NCBI RefSeq assembly: GCF_031143425.1
Contig: NW_027150013.1
Coordinates: forward strand, 62,001 to 126,000
Reading direction: 5' to 3'
From: Pleurodeles waltl
Taxonomy: Eukaryota > Chordata > Amphibia > Caudata > Salamandridae
DNA: 64,000 bases
How positions within the stretch are numbered: the first letter of the stretch is position 1; each line of letters starts with the position of its first letter. Position numbers and translations under genes: made by a program. Below are positions 23,024-34,126 of this stretch, in pieces. Under the pieces are notes generated by a model. The model was not told the DNA's origin, searched no databases, and was given only the letters and a program-made list of their open reading frames with translations.

Positions 23024-26000
23024 TCACCCCATCTTGGATTTCCCTAGGTCTCTAGTTTTCAGAAATGCACAGGTTTGGAAGGTTTCCCTAGGTGGCGGCT
23101 GAGTTACAGGCCAAAATCTACAGGTAGGCACTTAGCAAAAAACACCTCTGATTTCCTTCAAAAATTTGGCTGTGTCCACGTTGCGCTTTGGGGCGTTTCC
23201 TGTCGCGGGCGCTAGGCCTACCCACACAAGTGAGGTATCATTTTTATCGGGAGACGTGGGGGGACGCTGGGTGGAAGGATTTTTGTGGCTCCTCTCAGAT
23301 TCCAGAACTTTCTGCCACAGAAATGTGAGGAACATGTGTTTTTTTAGCCAAATTTTGAGGTTTGCAAAGGATTCTGGGTAACAGAACCTGGTCCGAGCCA
23401 CACAAGTCACCCCATCTTGGAATCCCCTAGGTCTCTAGTTTTCAGAAATGCACAGGATTGGTAGGTTTCCCTAGGTGGCGGCTGAGCTACAGGCCAAAAT
23501 CTACAGGTAGGCACTTTGCAAAAAACACCTCTGTTTTCCTTCAAATATTTGGCTGTGTCCACGTTGCGCTTTGGGGCGTTTCCTGTTGCGGGCGCTAGGC
23601 CTACCCACACAAGTGAGGTATCATTTTTATCGGGAGACGTGGGGGAACGCTGGGTGGAGGGAAATTTGTGGCTCCCCTCAGATTCCAGAACTTTCTGCCA
23701 CAGAAATGTGAGGAACATGTGTTTTTTTAGCCAAATTTTGAGGTTTGCAAAGGATTCTGGGTAACAGAACCTGGTCCGAGCCACACAAGTCACCCCATCT
23801 TGGATTCCCCTAGGTCTCTAGTTTTCAGAAATGCACAGGTTTGGTAGGTTTCCCTAGGTGGCGGCTGAGCTACAGGCCAAAATCTACAGGTAGGCACTTT
23901 GCAAAAAACACCTCTGTTTTCCTTCAAAAATTTGGCTGTGTCCACGTTGCGCTTTGGGGCGTTTCCTGTTGCGGGCGCTAGGCCTACCCCACAAGTGAGG
24001 TATCATTTTTATCGGGAGACGTGGGGGAACGCTGGGTGGAAGGAAATTTGTGGCTCCCCTCAGATTCCAGAACTTTCTGCCACAGAAATGTGAGGAACAT
24101 GTGTTTTTTTAGCCAAATTTTGAGGTTTGCAAAGGATTCTGGGTAACAGAACCTGGTCCGAGCCACACAAGTCACCCCGTCTTGGATTCCACTAGGTCTC
24201 TAGTTTTCAGAAATGCACAGGTTTGGTAGGTTTCCTTAGGTGGCGGATGAGCTACAGGCCAAAATCTACAGGTAGGCACTTTGCAAAAAACACCTCTGTT
24301 TTCCTTCAAAAATTTGTCTGTATCCACGTTGCGCTTTGGGGCATTTCCTGTCACGGGCGCTAGGCCTACCCACACAAGTGAGGTATCATTTTTATCGGGA
24401 GACGTGGGGGAACGCTGGGTGGAAGGAAATTCGTGGCTCCTCTTAGATTCCAGAACTTTCTGCCACAGAAATGTGAGGAACATGTGTTTTTTTAGCCAAA
24501 TTTTGAGGTTTGCAAAGGATTCTGGGTAACAGAACCTGGTCCGAGCCACACAAGTCACCCCATCTTGGATTCCCCTAGGTCTCTAGTTTTCAGGAATGCA
24601 CAGGTTTGATAGGTTTCCCTAGGTGGCGGCTGAGCTACAGGCCAAAATCTACAGGTAGGCACTTTGCAAAAAAAACCTCTGTTTTCCTTCAAAAATTTGG
24701 CTGTGTCCACGTTGCGCTTTGGGGCGTTTCCTGTCATGGGCGCTAGGCCTACCCACCCAAGTGAGGTGTAATTTTGATCGGGAGACGTGGGGGAACGCTG
24801 GGTGGAAGGAATTTTGTGGCTCCTCTCAGATTCCAGAACTTTCTGCCACAGAAATGTGAGGAACATGTGTTTTGTTAGCCACATTTTGAGGTTTGCAAAG
24901 GATTCTGGGTAACAGAACCTGGTCCGAGCCACACAAGTCACCCCGTCTTGGATTCCCCTAGGTCTCTAGTTTTCAGAAATGCACAGGTTTGGTAGGTTTC
25001 CTTAGGTGGCGGCTGAGCTACAGGCCAAAATCTACAGGTAGGCACTTTGCAAAAAACACCTCTGTTTTCCTTCAAAAATTTGGCTGTGTCCACGTTGCGC
25101 TTTGGGGCATTTCCCGTCACGGGCGCTAGGCCTACCCACACAAGTGAGGTATAATTTTTATCGGGAGACGTGGGGGAACGCTGGGTAGAAGGAAATTCGT
25201 GGCTCCTCTTAGATTCCAGAACTTTCTGCCACAGAAATGTGAGGAACATGTGTTTTTTTAGCCAAATTTTGAGGTTTGCAAAGGATTCTGGGTAACAGAA
25301 CCTGGTCCGTGCCACACAAGTCACCCCATCTTGGATTCCCCTAGGTCTCTAGTTTTCAGGAATGCACAGGTTTGGTAGGTTTCCCTAAGTGGCGGCTGAG
25401 CTACAGGCCAAAATCTACAGGTAGGCAGTTTGCAAAAAACACCTCTGTTTTCCTTCAAAAATTTGTCTGTGTCCACGTTGCGCTTTGGGGCGTTTCCTGT
25501 TGCGGGCGCTAGGCCTACCCACACAAGTGAGGTATCATTTTTATCGGGAGACGTGGGGGAACGCTGGGTGGAAGGAAATTTGTGGCTCCCCTCAGATTCC
25601 AGAACTTTCTGCCACAGAAATGTGAGGAACATGTGTTTTTTTAGCCAAATTTTGAGGTTTGCAAAGGATTCTGGGTAACAGAACCTGGTCCGAGCCACAC
25701 AAGTCACCCCATCTTGGATTCCCCTAGGTCTCTAGTTTTCAGGAATGCACAGGTTTGGTAGGTTTCCCTAGGTGGCGGCTGAGCTACAGGCCAAAATCTA
25801 CAGGTAGGCACTTTGCAAAAAACACCTCTGTTTTCCTTCAAAAATTTGGCTGTGTCCACGTTGCGCTTTGGGGCGTTTCCTGTCGCGGGCGCTAGGCCTA
25901 CCCACACAAGTGAAGTATCATTTTTATCGGGAGACGTGGGGGATGCTGGGTGGAAGGAATTTTGTGGCTCCTCTCAGATTCCAGAACTTTCTGCCTCAGA

Positions 26001-26085
26001 AATGTGAGGAACATGTGTTTTTTTAGCCACATTTTGAGGTTTGCAAAGGATTCTGGGTAACAGAACCTGGTCCGAGCCACACAAG
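23024..26085 (+). repeat. Block a b c d i e f g (8 monomers)
   Basis: Monomers start at 23024 (a, with 'gagttacagg'), 23407 (b), 23790 (c), 24172 (d), 24555 (i, 'tgtcatggg' near 24734), 24938 (e), 25321 (f) and 25704 (g, 382 bp). This resembles block A (a b c d ... e f g h), except that i replaces b' after d. It is probably the least disturbed version of the ancestral order in the window. Confidence 0.88.
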
Positions 26086-29000
26086 TCACCCCATCTTGGA
26101 TTCCCCTAGGTCTCTAGTTTTCAGAAATGCACAGGTTTGGTAGGTTTCCATAGGTGGCGGCTGAGCTACAGGCCAAAATCTACAGGTAGGCACTTTGCAA
26201 AAAAAACACCTCTGTTTTCCTTCAAAAATTTGGCTGTGTCCACGTTGCGCTTTGGGGCATTTCCTGTCGCGGGCGCTAGGCCTACCCAACAAGTGAGGTA
26301 TCATTTTTATCGGGAGACGTGGGGGGACGCTGGGTGGAAGGAATTTTGTGGCTCCTCTCAGATTCCAGAACTTTCTGCCACAGAAATGTGAGGAACATGT
26401 GTTTTTTTAGCCACATTTTGAGGTTTGCAAAGGATTCTGGGTAACAGAACCAGGTCCGAGCCACACAAGTCACCCCATCTTGGATTCCCCTAGGTCTCTA
26501 GTTTTCAGAAATGCACAGTTTGGTAGGTTTCCCTAGGTGGCGGCTGAGCTACAGGTCAAAATCTACAGGTAGGCACTTTGCAAAAAACACCTCTGTTTTC
26601 CTTCAAAATTTGGCTGTGTCCACGTTGCGCTTTGGGGCGTTTCCTGTTGCGGGCGCTAGGCCTACCCCACAAGTGAGGTATCATTTTTATCGGGAGACGT
26701 GGGGGAACGCTGGGTGGAAGGAAATTTGTGGCTCCCCTCAGATTCCAGAACTTTCTGCCACAGAAATGTGAGGAACATGTGTTTTTTTTAGCCAAATTTT
26801 GAGGTTGGCAAAGGAGTCTGGGTAACAGAACCTGGTCCGAGCCACACAAGTCACCCCGTCTTGGATTCCAATAGGTCTCTAGTTTTCAGAAATGCACAGG
26901 TTTGGTAGGTTTCCTTAGGTGGCGGATGAGCTACAGGCCAAAATCTACAGGTAGGCACTTTGCAAAAATCACCTCTGTTTTCCTTCAAAATGTGTCTGTA
27001 TCCACGTTGCGCTTTGGGGCATTTCCTGTCACGGGCGCTAGGCCTACCCACACAAGTGAGGTATCATTTTTATCGGGAGACGTGGGGGAACGCTGGGTGG
27101 AAGGAAATTCGTGGCTCCTCTTAGATTCCAGAACTTTCTGCCACAGAAATGTGAGGAACATGTGTTTTTTTAGCCAAATTTTGAGGTTTGCAAAGGATTC
27201 TGGGTAACAGAACCTCGTCGAGCCACACAAGTCACCCCATCTTGGATTCCCCTAGGTCTCTAGTTTTCAGGAATGCACAGGTTTGGTAGGTTTCCCTAGG
27301 TGGCGGCTGAGCTACAGGCCAAAATCTACAGGTAGGCACTTTGCAAAAAACACCTCTGTTTTCCTTCAAAAATTTGTCTGTGTCCACGTTGCGCTTTGGG
27401 GCGTTTCATGTTGCGGGCGCTAGGCCTACCCACACAAGTGAGGTATCATTTTTATCGGGAGACGTGGGGGAACGCTGGGTGGAAGGAAATTTGTGGCTCC
27501 CCTCAGATTCCAGAACTTTCTGTTACAGAAATGTGAGGAACATGTGTTTTTTTAGCCAAATTTTGAGGTTTGCAAAGGATTCTGGGTAACAGAAACCTGG
27601 TCCGAGCCACACAAGTCACCCCGTCTTGGATTCCCCTAGGTCTCTAGTTTTCAGAAATGCACAGGTTTGGTAGGTTTCCTTAGGTGGCGGCTGAGCTACA
27701 GGCCAAAATCTACAGGTAGGCACTTTGCAAAAAACACCTCTGTTTTCCTTCAAAAATTTGGCTGTGTCCACGTTGCGCTTTGGGGCATTTCCTGTCACGG
27801 GCGCTAGGCCTACCCACACAAGTGAGGTATCATTTTTATCGGGAGACGTGGTGGGGAACGCTGGGTAGAAGGAAATTCGTGGCTCCTCTTAGATTCCAGA
27901 ACTTTCCTGCCACAGAAATGTGAGGAACATGTGTTTTTTTAGCCAAATTTTGAGGTTTGCAAAGGATTCTGGGTAACAGAACCTGGTCCGAGCCACACAA
28001 GTCACCCCATCTTGGATTCCCCTAGGTCTCATAGTTTTCAGGAATGCACAGGTTTGGTATGGTTTCCCTAAGTGGCGGCTGAGCTACAGGCCAAAATCTA
28101 CAGGTAGGCACTTTGCAAAAAAAAACTCTGATTTCCTTCAAAAATTTGGCTGTGTCCACGTTGCGCTTTGGGCGTTTCTTGTCGCGGGCGCTAGGCCTAC
28201 CCACACAAGTGAGGTATCATTTTTATCGGGAGACGTGGGGGAACGCTGGGTGGAAGGAAATTTGTGGCTCCTCTCAGATTCCAGAACTTTCTGCCACAGA
28301 AATGTGAGGAACATGTGTTTTTTTAGCCACATTTTGAGGTTTGCAAAGGATTCTGGGTAACAGAACCTGGTCGAGCCACACAAGTCACCCCATCTTGGAT
28401 TCCCCTAGGTCTCTAGTTTTCAGAAATGCACAGGTTTGGTAGGTTTTCCATAGGTGGCGGCTGAGCTACAGGCCAAAATCTACAGGTAGGCACTTTGCAA
28501 AAAACACCTCTGTTTTCCTTCAAAAATTTGGCTGTGTCCACGTTGCGCTTTGGGCATTTCCTGTCGCGGGCGCTAGGCCTACCCACACAAGTGAGGTATC
28601 ATTTTTATCGGGAGACGTGGGGGGACGCTGGGTTGAAGGAATTTTGTGGCTCCTCTCAGATTCCAGAACTTTCTGCCACAGAAATGTGAGGAACATGTGT
28701 TTTTTTTAGCCACATTTTTGAGGTTTGCAAAGGATTCTGGGTAACAGAACCAGGTCCGAGCCACACAAGTCACCCCATCTTGGATTCCCCTAGGTCTCTA
28801 GTTTTCAGAAATGCACAGGTTGGTAGGTTTTCCCTAGGTGGCGGCTGAGCTACAGGTCAAAATCTACAGGTAGGCACTTTGCAAAAAACACCTCTGTTTT
28901 CCTTCAAAAATTTGGCTGTGTCCACGTTGCCGCTTTGGGGCGTTTCCTGTTGCGGGCGCTAGGCCTACCCCACAAGTGAGGTATCATTTTTATCGGAGAC

Positions 29001-29151
29001 GTGGGGAACGCTGGGTGGAAGGAAATTTGTGGCTCCCCTCAGATTCCAGAACTTTCTGCCACAGAAATGTGAGGAACATGTGTTTTTTTTAGCCAAATTT
29101 TGAGGTTGGCAAAGGAGTCTGGGTAACAGAACCTGGTCCGAGCCACACAAG
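26086..29151 (+). repeat. Eight monomers (h c d j e p h c) with abnormal indel density
   Basis: Monomers start at 26086 (h, 384 bp), 26470 (c, 381), 26851 (d, 381), 27232 (j, 384), 27616 (e, 386), 28002 (p, 383), 28385 (h, 385) and 28770 (c, 382). Their types are ordinary, but nearly every unit has private 1-2 bp insertions or deletions, many of them in homopolymers. Examples are 'cctacccaacaag' near 26281, 'aacctcgtcgagcc' near 27212, 'agaaacctgg' near 27591, 'cgtggtggggaacg' near 27848, 'gtctcatagtt' near 28027, 'gctttgggcg' near 28166 and 'gttgccgctttgg' near 28928. Sequence quality, rather than biology, is the likeliest cause. Confidence 0.88.
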
Positions 29152-31828
29152 TCACCCCATCTTGGATTCCCCTAGGTCCTCTAGTTTCAGAAATGCACAG
29201 GTTTGGTAGGTTTCCATAGGTGGCGGCTGAGCTACAGGCCAAAATCTACAGGTAGGCACTTTGCAAAAAACACCTCTGTTTTCCTTCAAAAATTTGGCTG
29301 TGTCCACGTTGCGCTTTGGGGCATTTCCTGTCGCGGGCGCTAGGCCTACCCACACAAGTGAGGTATCATTTTTATCGGGAGACGTGGGGGGACGCTGGGT
29401 GGAAGGAATTTTGTGGCTCCTCTCAGATTCCAGAACTTTCTGCCACAGAAATGTGAGGAACATGTGTTTTTTTAGCCACATTTTGAGGTTTGCAAAGGAT
29501 TCTGGGTAACAGAACCAGGTCCGAGCCACACAAGTCACCCCATCTTGGATTCCCCTAGGTCTCTAGTTTTCAGAAATGCACAGGTTTGGTAGGTTTCCCT
29601 AGGTGGCGGCTGAGCTACAGGTCAAAATCTACAGGTAGGCACTTTGCAAAAAACACCTCTGTTTTCCTTCAAAATTTTGGCTGTGTCCACGTTGCGCTTT
29701 GGGGCGTTTCCTGTTGCGGGCGCTAGGCCTACCCCACAAGTGAGGTATCATTTTTATCGGGAGACGTGGGGGAACGCTGGGTGGAAGGAATTTTGTGGCT
29801 CCTCTCAGATTCCAGAACTTTCTGCCACAGAAATGTGAGGAACATGTGTTTTTTTAGCCACATTTTGAGGTTTGCAAAGGATTCTGGGTAACAGAACCAG
29901 GTCCGAGCCACACAAGTCACCCCATCTTGGATTCCCCTAGGTCTCTAGTTTTCAGAAATGCACAGGTTTGGTAGGTTTCCCTAGGTGGCGGCTGAGCTAC
30001 AGGTCAAAATCTACAGGTAGGCACTTTGCAAAAAACACCTCTGTTTTCCTTCAAAAATTTGGCTGTGTCCACGTTGCGCTTTGGGGCGTTTCCTGTTGCG
30101 GGCGCTAGGCCTACCCCACAAGTGAGGTATCATTTTTATCGGGAGACGTGGGGGAACGCTGGGTGGAAGGAAATTTGTGGCTCCCCTCAGATTCCAGAAC
30201 TTTCTGCCACAGAAATGTGAGGAACATGTGTTTTTTTAGCCAAATTTTGAGGTTGGCAAAGGAGTCTGGGTAACAGAACCTGGTCCGAGCCACACAAGTC
30301 ACCCCATCTTGGATTCCCCTAGGTCTCTAGTTTTCAGAAATGCACAGGTTTGGTAGGTTTCCATAGGTGGCGGCTGAGCTACAGGCCAAAATCTACAGGT
30401 AGGCACTTTGCAAAAAACACCTCTGTTTTCCTTCAAAAATTTGGCTGTGTCCACGTTGCGCTTTGGGGCATTTCCTGTCGCGGGCGCTAGGCCTACCCAC
30501 ACAAGTGAGGTATCATTTTTATCGGGAGACGTGGGGGGACGCTGGGTGGAAGGAATTTTGTGGCTCCTCTCAGATTCCAGAACTTTCTGCCACAGAAATG
30601 TGAGGAACATGTGTTTTTTTAGCCACATTTTGAGGTTTGCAAAGGATTCTGGGTAACAGAACCAGGTCCGAGCCACACAAGTCACCCCATCTTGGATTCC
30701 CCTAGGTCTCTAGTTTTCAGAAATGCACAGGTTTGGTAGGTTTCCCTAGGTGGCGGCTGAGCTACAGGTCAAAATCTACAGGTAGGCACTTTGCAAAAAA
30801 CACCTCTGTTTTCCTTCAAAATTTTGGCTGTGTCCACGTTGCGCTTTGGGGCGTTTCCTGTTGCGGGCGCTAGGCCTACCCCACAAGTGAGGTATCATTT
30901 TTATCGGGAGACGTGGGGGAACGCTGGGTGGAAGGAAATTTGTGGCTCCCCTCAGATTCCAGAACTTTCTGCCACAGAAATGTGAGGAACATGTGTTTTT
31001 TTAGCCAAATTTTGAGGTTGGCAAAGGAGTCTGGGTAACAGAACCTGGTCCGAGCCACACAAGTCACCCCGTCTTGGATTCCACTAGGTCTCTAGTTTTC
31101 AGAAATGCACAGGTTTGGTAGGTTTCCATAGGTGGCGGCTGAGCTACAGGCCAAAATCTACAGGTAGGCACTTTGCAAAAAACACCTCTGTTTTCCTTCA
31201 AAAATTTGGCTGTGTCCACGTTGCGCTTTGGGGCATTTCCTGTCGCGGGCGCTAGGCCTACCCACACAAGTGAGGTATCATTTTTATCGGGAGACGTGGG
31301 GGGACGCTGGGTGGAAGGAATTTTGTGGCTCCTCTCAGATTCCAGAACTTTCTGCCACAGAAATGTGAGGAACATGTGTTTTTTTAGCCACATTTTGAGG
31401 TTTGCAAAGGATTCTGGGTAACAGAACCAGGTCCGAGCCACACAAGTCACCCCATCTTGGATTCCCCTAGGTCTCTAGTTTTCAGAAATGCACAGGTTTG
31501 GTAGGTTTCCCTAGGTGGCGGCTGAGCTACAGGTCAAAATCTACAGGTAGGCACTTTGCAAAAAACACCTCTGTTTTCCTTCAAAAATTTGGCTGTGTCC
31601 ACGTTGCGCTTTGGGGCGTTTCCTGTTGCGGGCGCTAGGCCTACCCCACAAGTGAGGTATCATTTTTATCGGGAGACGTGGGGGAACGCTGGGTGGAAGG
31701 AAATTTGTGGCTCCCCTCAGATTCCAGAACTTTCTGCCACAGAAATGTGAGGAACATGTGTTTTTTTAGCCAAATTTTGAGGTTGGCAAAGGAGTCTGGG
31801 TAACAGAACCTGGTCCGAGCCACACAAG
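29152..31828 (+). repeat. Dimeric HOR (h-c pairs, 765 bp period)
   Basis: Monomers start at 29152 (h), 29535 (c/h hybrid), 29917 (c), 30299 (h), 30682 (c), 31064 (h) and 31447 (c). Each h (383 bp) plus c (382 bp) makes a 765 bp dimer. The c members share 'acaggtcaaaatc', and all but the hybrid end in 'gcaaaggagtctggg'; the h members share 'ggcatttcctgtcgcggg' and end in 'agaaccaggtcc'. Two more such dimers lie at 26086 and 28385 inside the indel-rich segment. The unit at 31064 starts with the d-like words 'ccccgtcttgg' and 'gattccactagg'. Confidence 0.9.
29535..29916 (+). repeat. Hybrid monomer c/h inside the dimer array
   Basis: Left and middle carry the c markers ('acaggtcaaaatc', 'cctaccccacaag'). 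The right third carries the h markers 'ggaattttgtggctcc' and 'agaaccaggtcc'. Two c-type units therefore follow each other (29535, 29917), which is what remains when the intervening h monomer is lost by exchange. Confidence 0.82.
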
Positions 31829-34126
31829 TCACCCCGTCTTGGATTCCCCTAGGTCTCTAGTTTTCAGAAATGCACAGGTTTATTAGGTTTCCTTAGGTGG
31901 CGGCTGAGCTACAGGCCAAAATCTACAGGTAGGCACTTTGCAAAAAACACCTCTGTTTTCCTTCAAAAATTTGGCTGTGTCCACGTTGCGCTTTGGGGCA
32001 TTTCCTGTCACGGGCGCTAGGCCTACCCACACAAGTGAGGTATCATTTTTATCAGGAGACGTGGGGGAACGCTGGGTAGAAGGAAATTCGTGGCTCCTCT
32101 TAGATTCCAGAACTTTCTGCCACAGAAATGTGAGGAACATGTGTTTTTTTAGCCAAATTTTGAGGTTTGCAAAGGATTCTGGGTAACAGAACCTGGTCCG
32201 AGCCACACAAGTCACCCCATCTTGGATTCCCCTAGGTCTCTAGTTTTCAGGAATGCACAGGTTTGGTAGGTTTCCCTAAGTGGCGGCTGAGCTACAGGCC
32301 AAAATCTACAGGTAGGCACTTTGCAAAAAAAAACTCTGATTTCCTTCAAAAATTTGGCTGTGTCCACGTTGCGCTTTGGGGCGTTTCTTGTCGCGGGCGC
32401 TAGGCCTACCCACACAAGTGAGGTATCATTTTTATCGGGAGACGTGGGGGAACGCTGGGTGGAAGGAAATTTGTGGCTCCTCTCAGATTCCAGAACTTTC
32501 TGCCACAGAAATGTGAGGAACATGTGTTTTTTTAGCCAAATTTTGAGGTTTGCAAAGGATTCTGGGTAACAGAACCTGGTCCGAGCCACACAAGTCACCC
32601 CATCTTGGATTCCCCTAGGTCTCTAGTTTTCAGAAATGCACAGGTTTGGTAGGTTTCCCTAGGTGGCGGCTGAGCTAGAGGCCAAAATCTACAGGTAGGC
32701 ACTTTGCAAAAAACACCCCTGTTTTCCTTCAAAAATTTGGCTGTGTCCACGTTGCGCTTTGGGGCGTTTCCTGTTGCGGGCGCTAGGCCTACCCACACAA
32801 GTGAGGTATCATTTTTATCGGGAGACGTGGGGGAACGCTGGGTGGAAAGAAATTTGTGGCTCCCCTCAGATTCCAGAACTTTCTGCCACAGAAAATTGAG
32901 GAACATGTGTTTTTTTTAGACAAATTTTGAGGTTTGCAAAGGATTCTGGGTAACAGAACCTGGTCCGAGCCACACAAGTCACACCATCTTGGATTCCCCT
33001 AGGTCTCTAGTTTTCAGAAATGCACAGGTTTGGTAGGTTTCCCTAGGTGGCGGCTGAGCTAGAGGCCAAAATCTACAGGTAGGCACTTTGCAAAAAACAC
33101 CTCTGTTTTCCTTCAAAAATTTGGCTGTCTCCACGTTGCGCTTTGGGGCGTTTCCTGTTGCGGGCGCTAGGCCTACCCACACAAGTGAGGTATAATTTTT
33201 ATCGGGAGACGTGGGGGAACGCTGGGTGGAAGGAAATGTGTGGCTCCCCTCAGATTCCAGAACTTTCTGCCACAGAAATTTGAGGAACATGTGTTTTTTT
33301 AGCCAAATTTTGAGGTTTGCAAAGGATTCTGGGTAACAGAACCTGGTCCGAGCCACACAAGTCACCCCATCTTGGATTCCCCTAGGTCTCTAGTTTTCAG
33401 GAATGCACAGGTTTGGTAGGTTTCCCTAGGTGGCGGCTGAGCTACAGGCCAAAATCTACAGGTAAGCACTTTGCAAAAAACACCTCTGTTTTCCTTCAAA
33501 AATTTGGCTGTGTCCACGTTGCGCTTTGGGGCGTTTCCTGTCGCGGGCGCTAGGCCTACCCACACAAGTGAGGTATAATTTTTATCGGGAGACGTGGGGG
33601 ATGCTGGGTGGAAGGAATTTTGTGGCTCCTCTCAGATTCCAGAACTTTCTGCCACAGAAATGTGAGGAACATGTGTTTTTTTAGCCACATTTTGAGGTTT
33701 GCAAAGGATTCTGGGTAACAGAACCTGGTCCGAGCCACACAAGTCACCCCATCTTGGATTCCCCTAGGTCTCTAGTTTTCAGAAATGCACAGGTTTGGTA
33801 GGTTTCCATAGGTGGCGGCTGAGCTACAGGCCAAAATCTACAGGTAGGCTCTTTGCAAAAAACACCTCTGTTTTCCTTCAAAAATTTGGCTGTGTCCACG
33901 TTGCGCTTTGGGGCGTTTCCTGTCACGGGCGCTAGGCCTACCCACCCAAGTGAGGTGTAATTTTGATCGGGAGACGTGGGGGAACGCTGGGTGGAAGGAA
34001 TTTTGTGGCTCCTCTCAGAATCCAGAACTTTCTGCCACAGAAATGTGAGGAACATGTGTTTTTTTAGCCACATTTTGAGGTTTGCAAAGGATTCTGGGTA
34101 ACAGAACCTGGTCCGAGCCACACAAG
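31829..34126 (+). repeat. Block e p q q2 r s (6 monomers)
   Basis: Monomers start at 31829 (e, 'tttattaggtttcc'), 32212 (p), 32595 (q, 384 bp), 32979 (q2), 33362 (r, 382 bp) and 33744 (s, an h/i hybrid). The q units carry 'gagctagaggcc', seen only here and at 49444-50209 and 54802-55567. The p-q-q2-r run therefore exists three times. Scattered private changes here ('gaaaattgagg' near 32892, 'tagacaaattttg' near 32917, 'gaaatttgagg' near 33276) make this the most diverged of the three. Confidence 0.87.
33744..34126 (+). repeat. Hybrid monomer h/i
   Basis: The left side has the h marker 'ttccataggtgg'. The right side has the i markers 'acccacccaagtg' and 'ggtgtaattttgatc'. At the equivalent place after r in the other two p-q-q2-r blocks, the unit is an h/c hybrid (50592) or a full h (55950), so this boundary has recombined at least twice independently. 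Confidence 0.8.

Noticed and set aside
26197..29189. Real hypermutated or decaying edge of the array
   Set aside because: The indels stop abruptly, favour homopolymers and occur in monomers whose substitution types are otherwise normal. A sequencing or assembly cause is simpler, although reads are needed to settle it.
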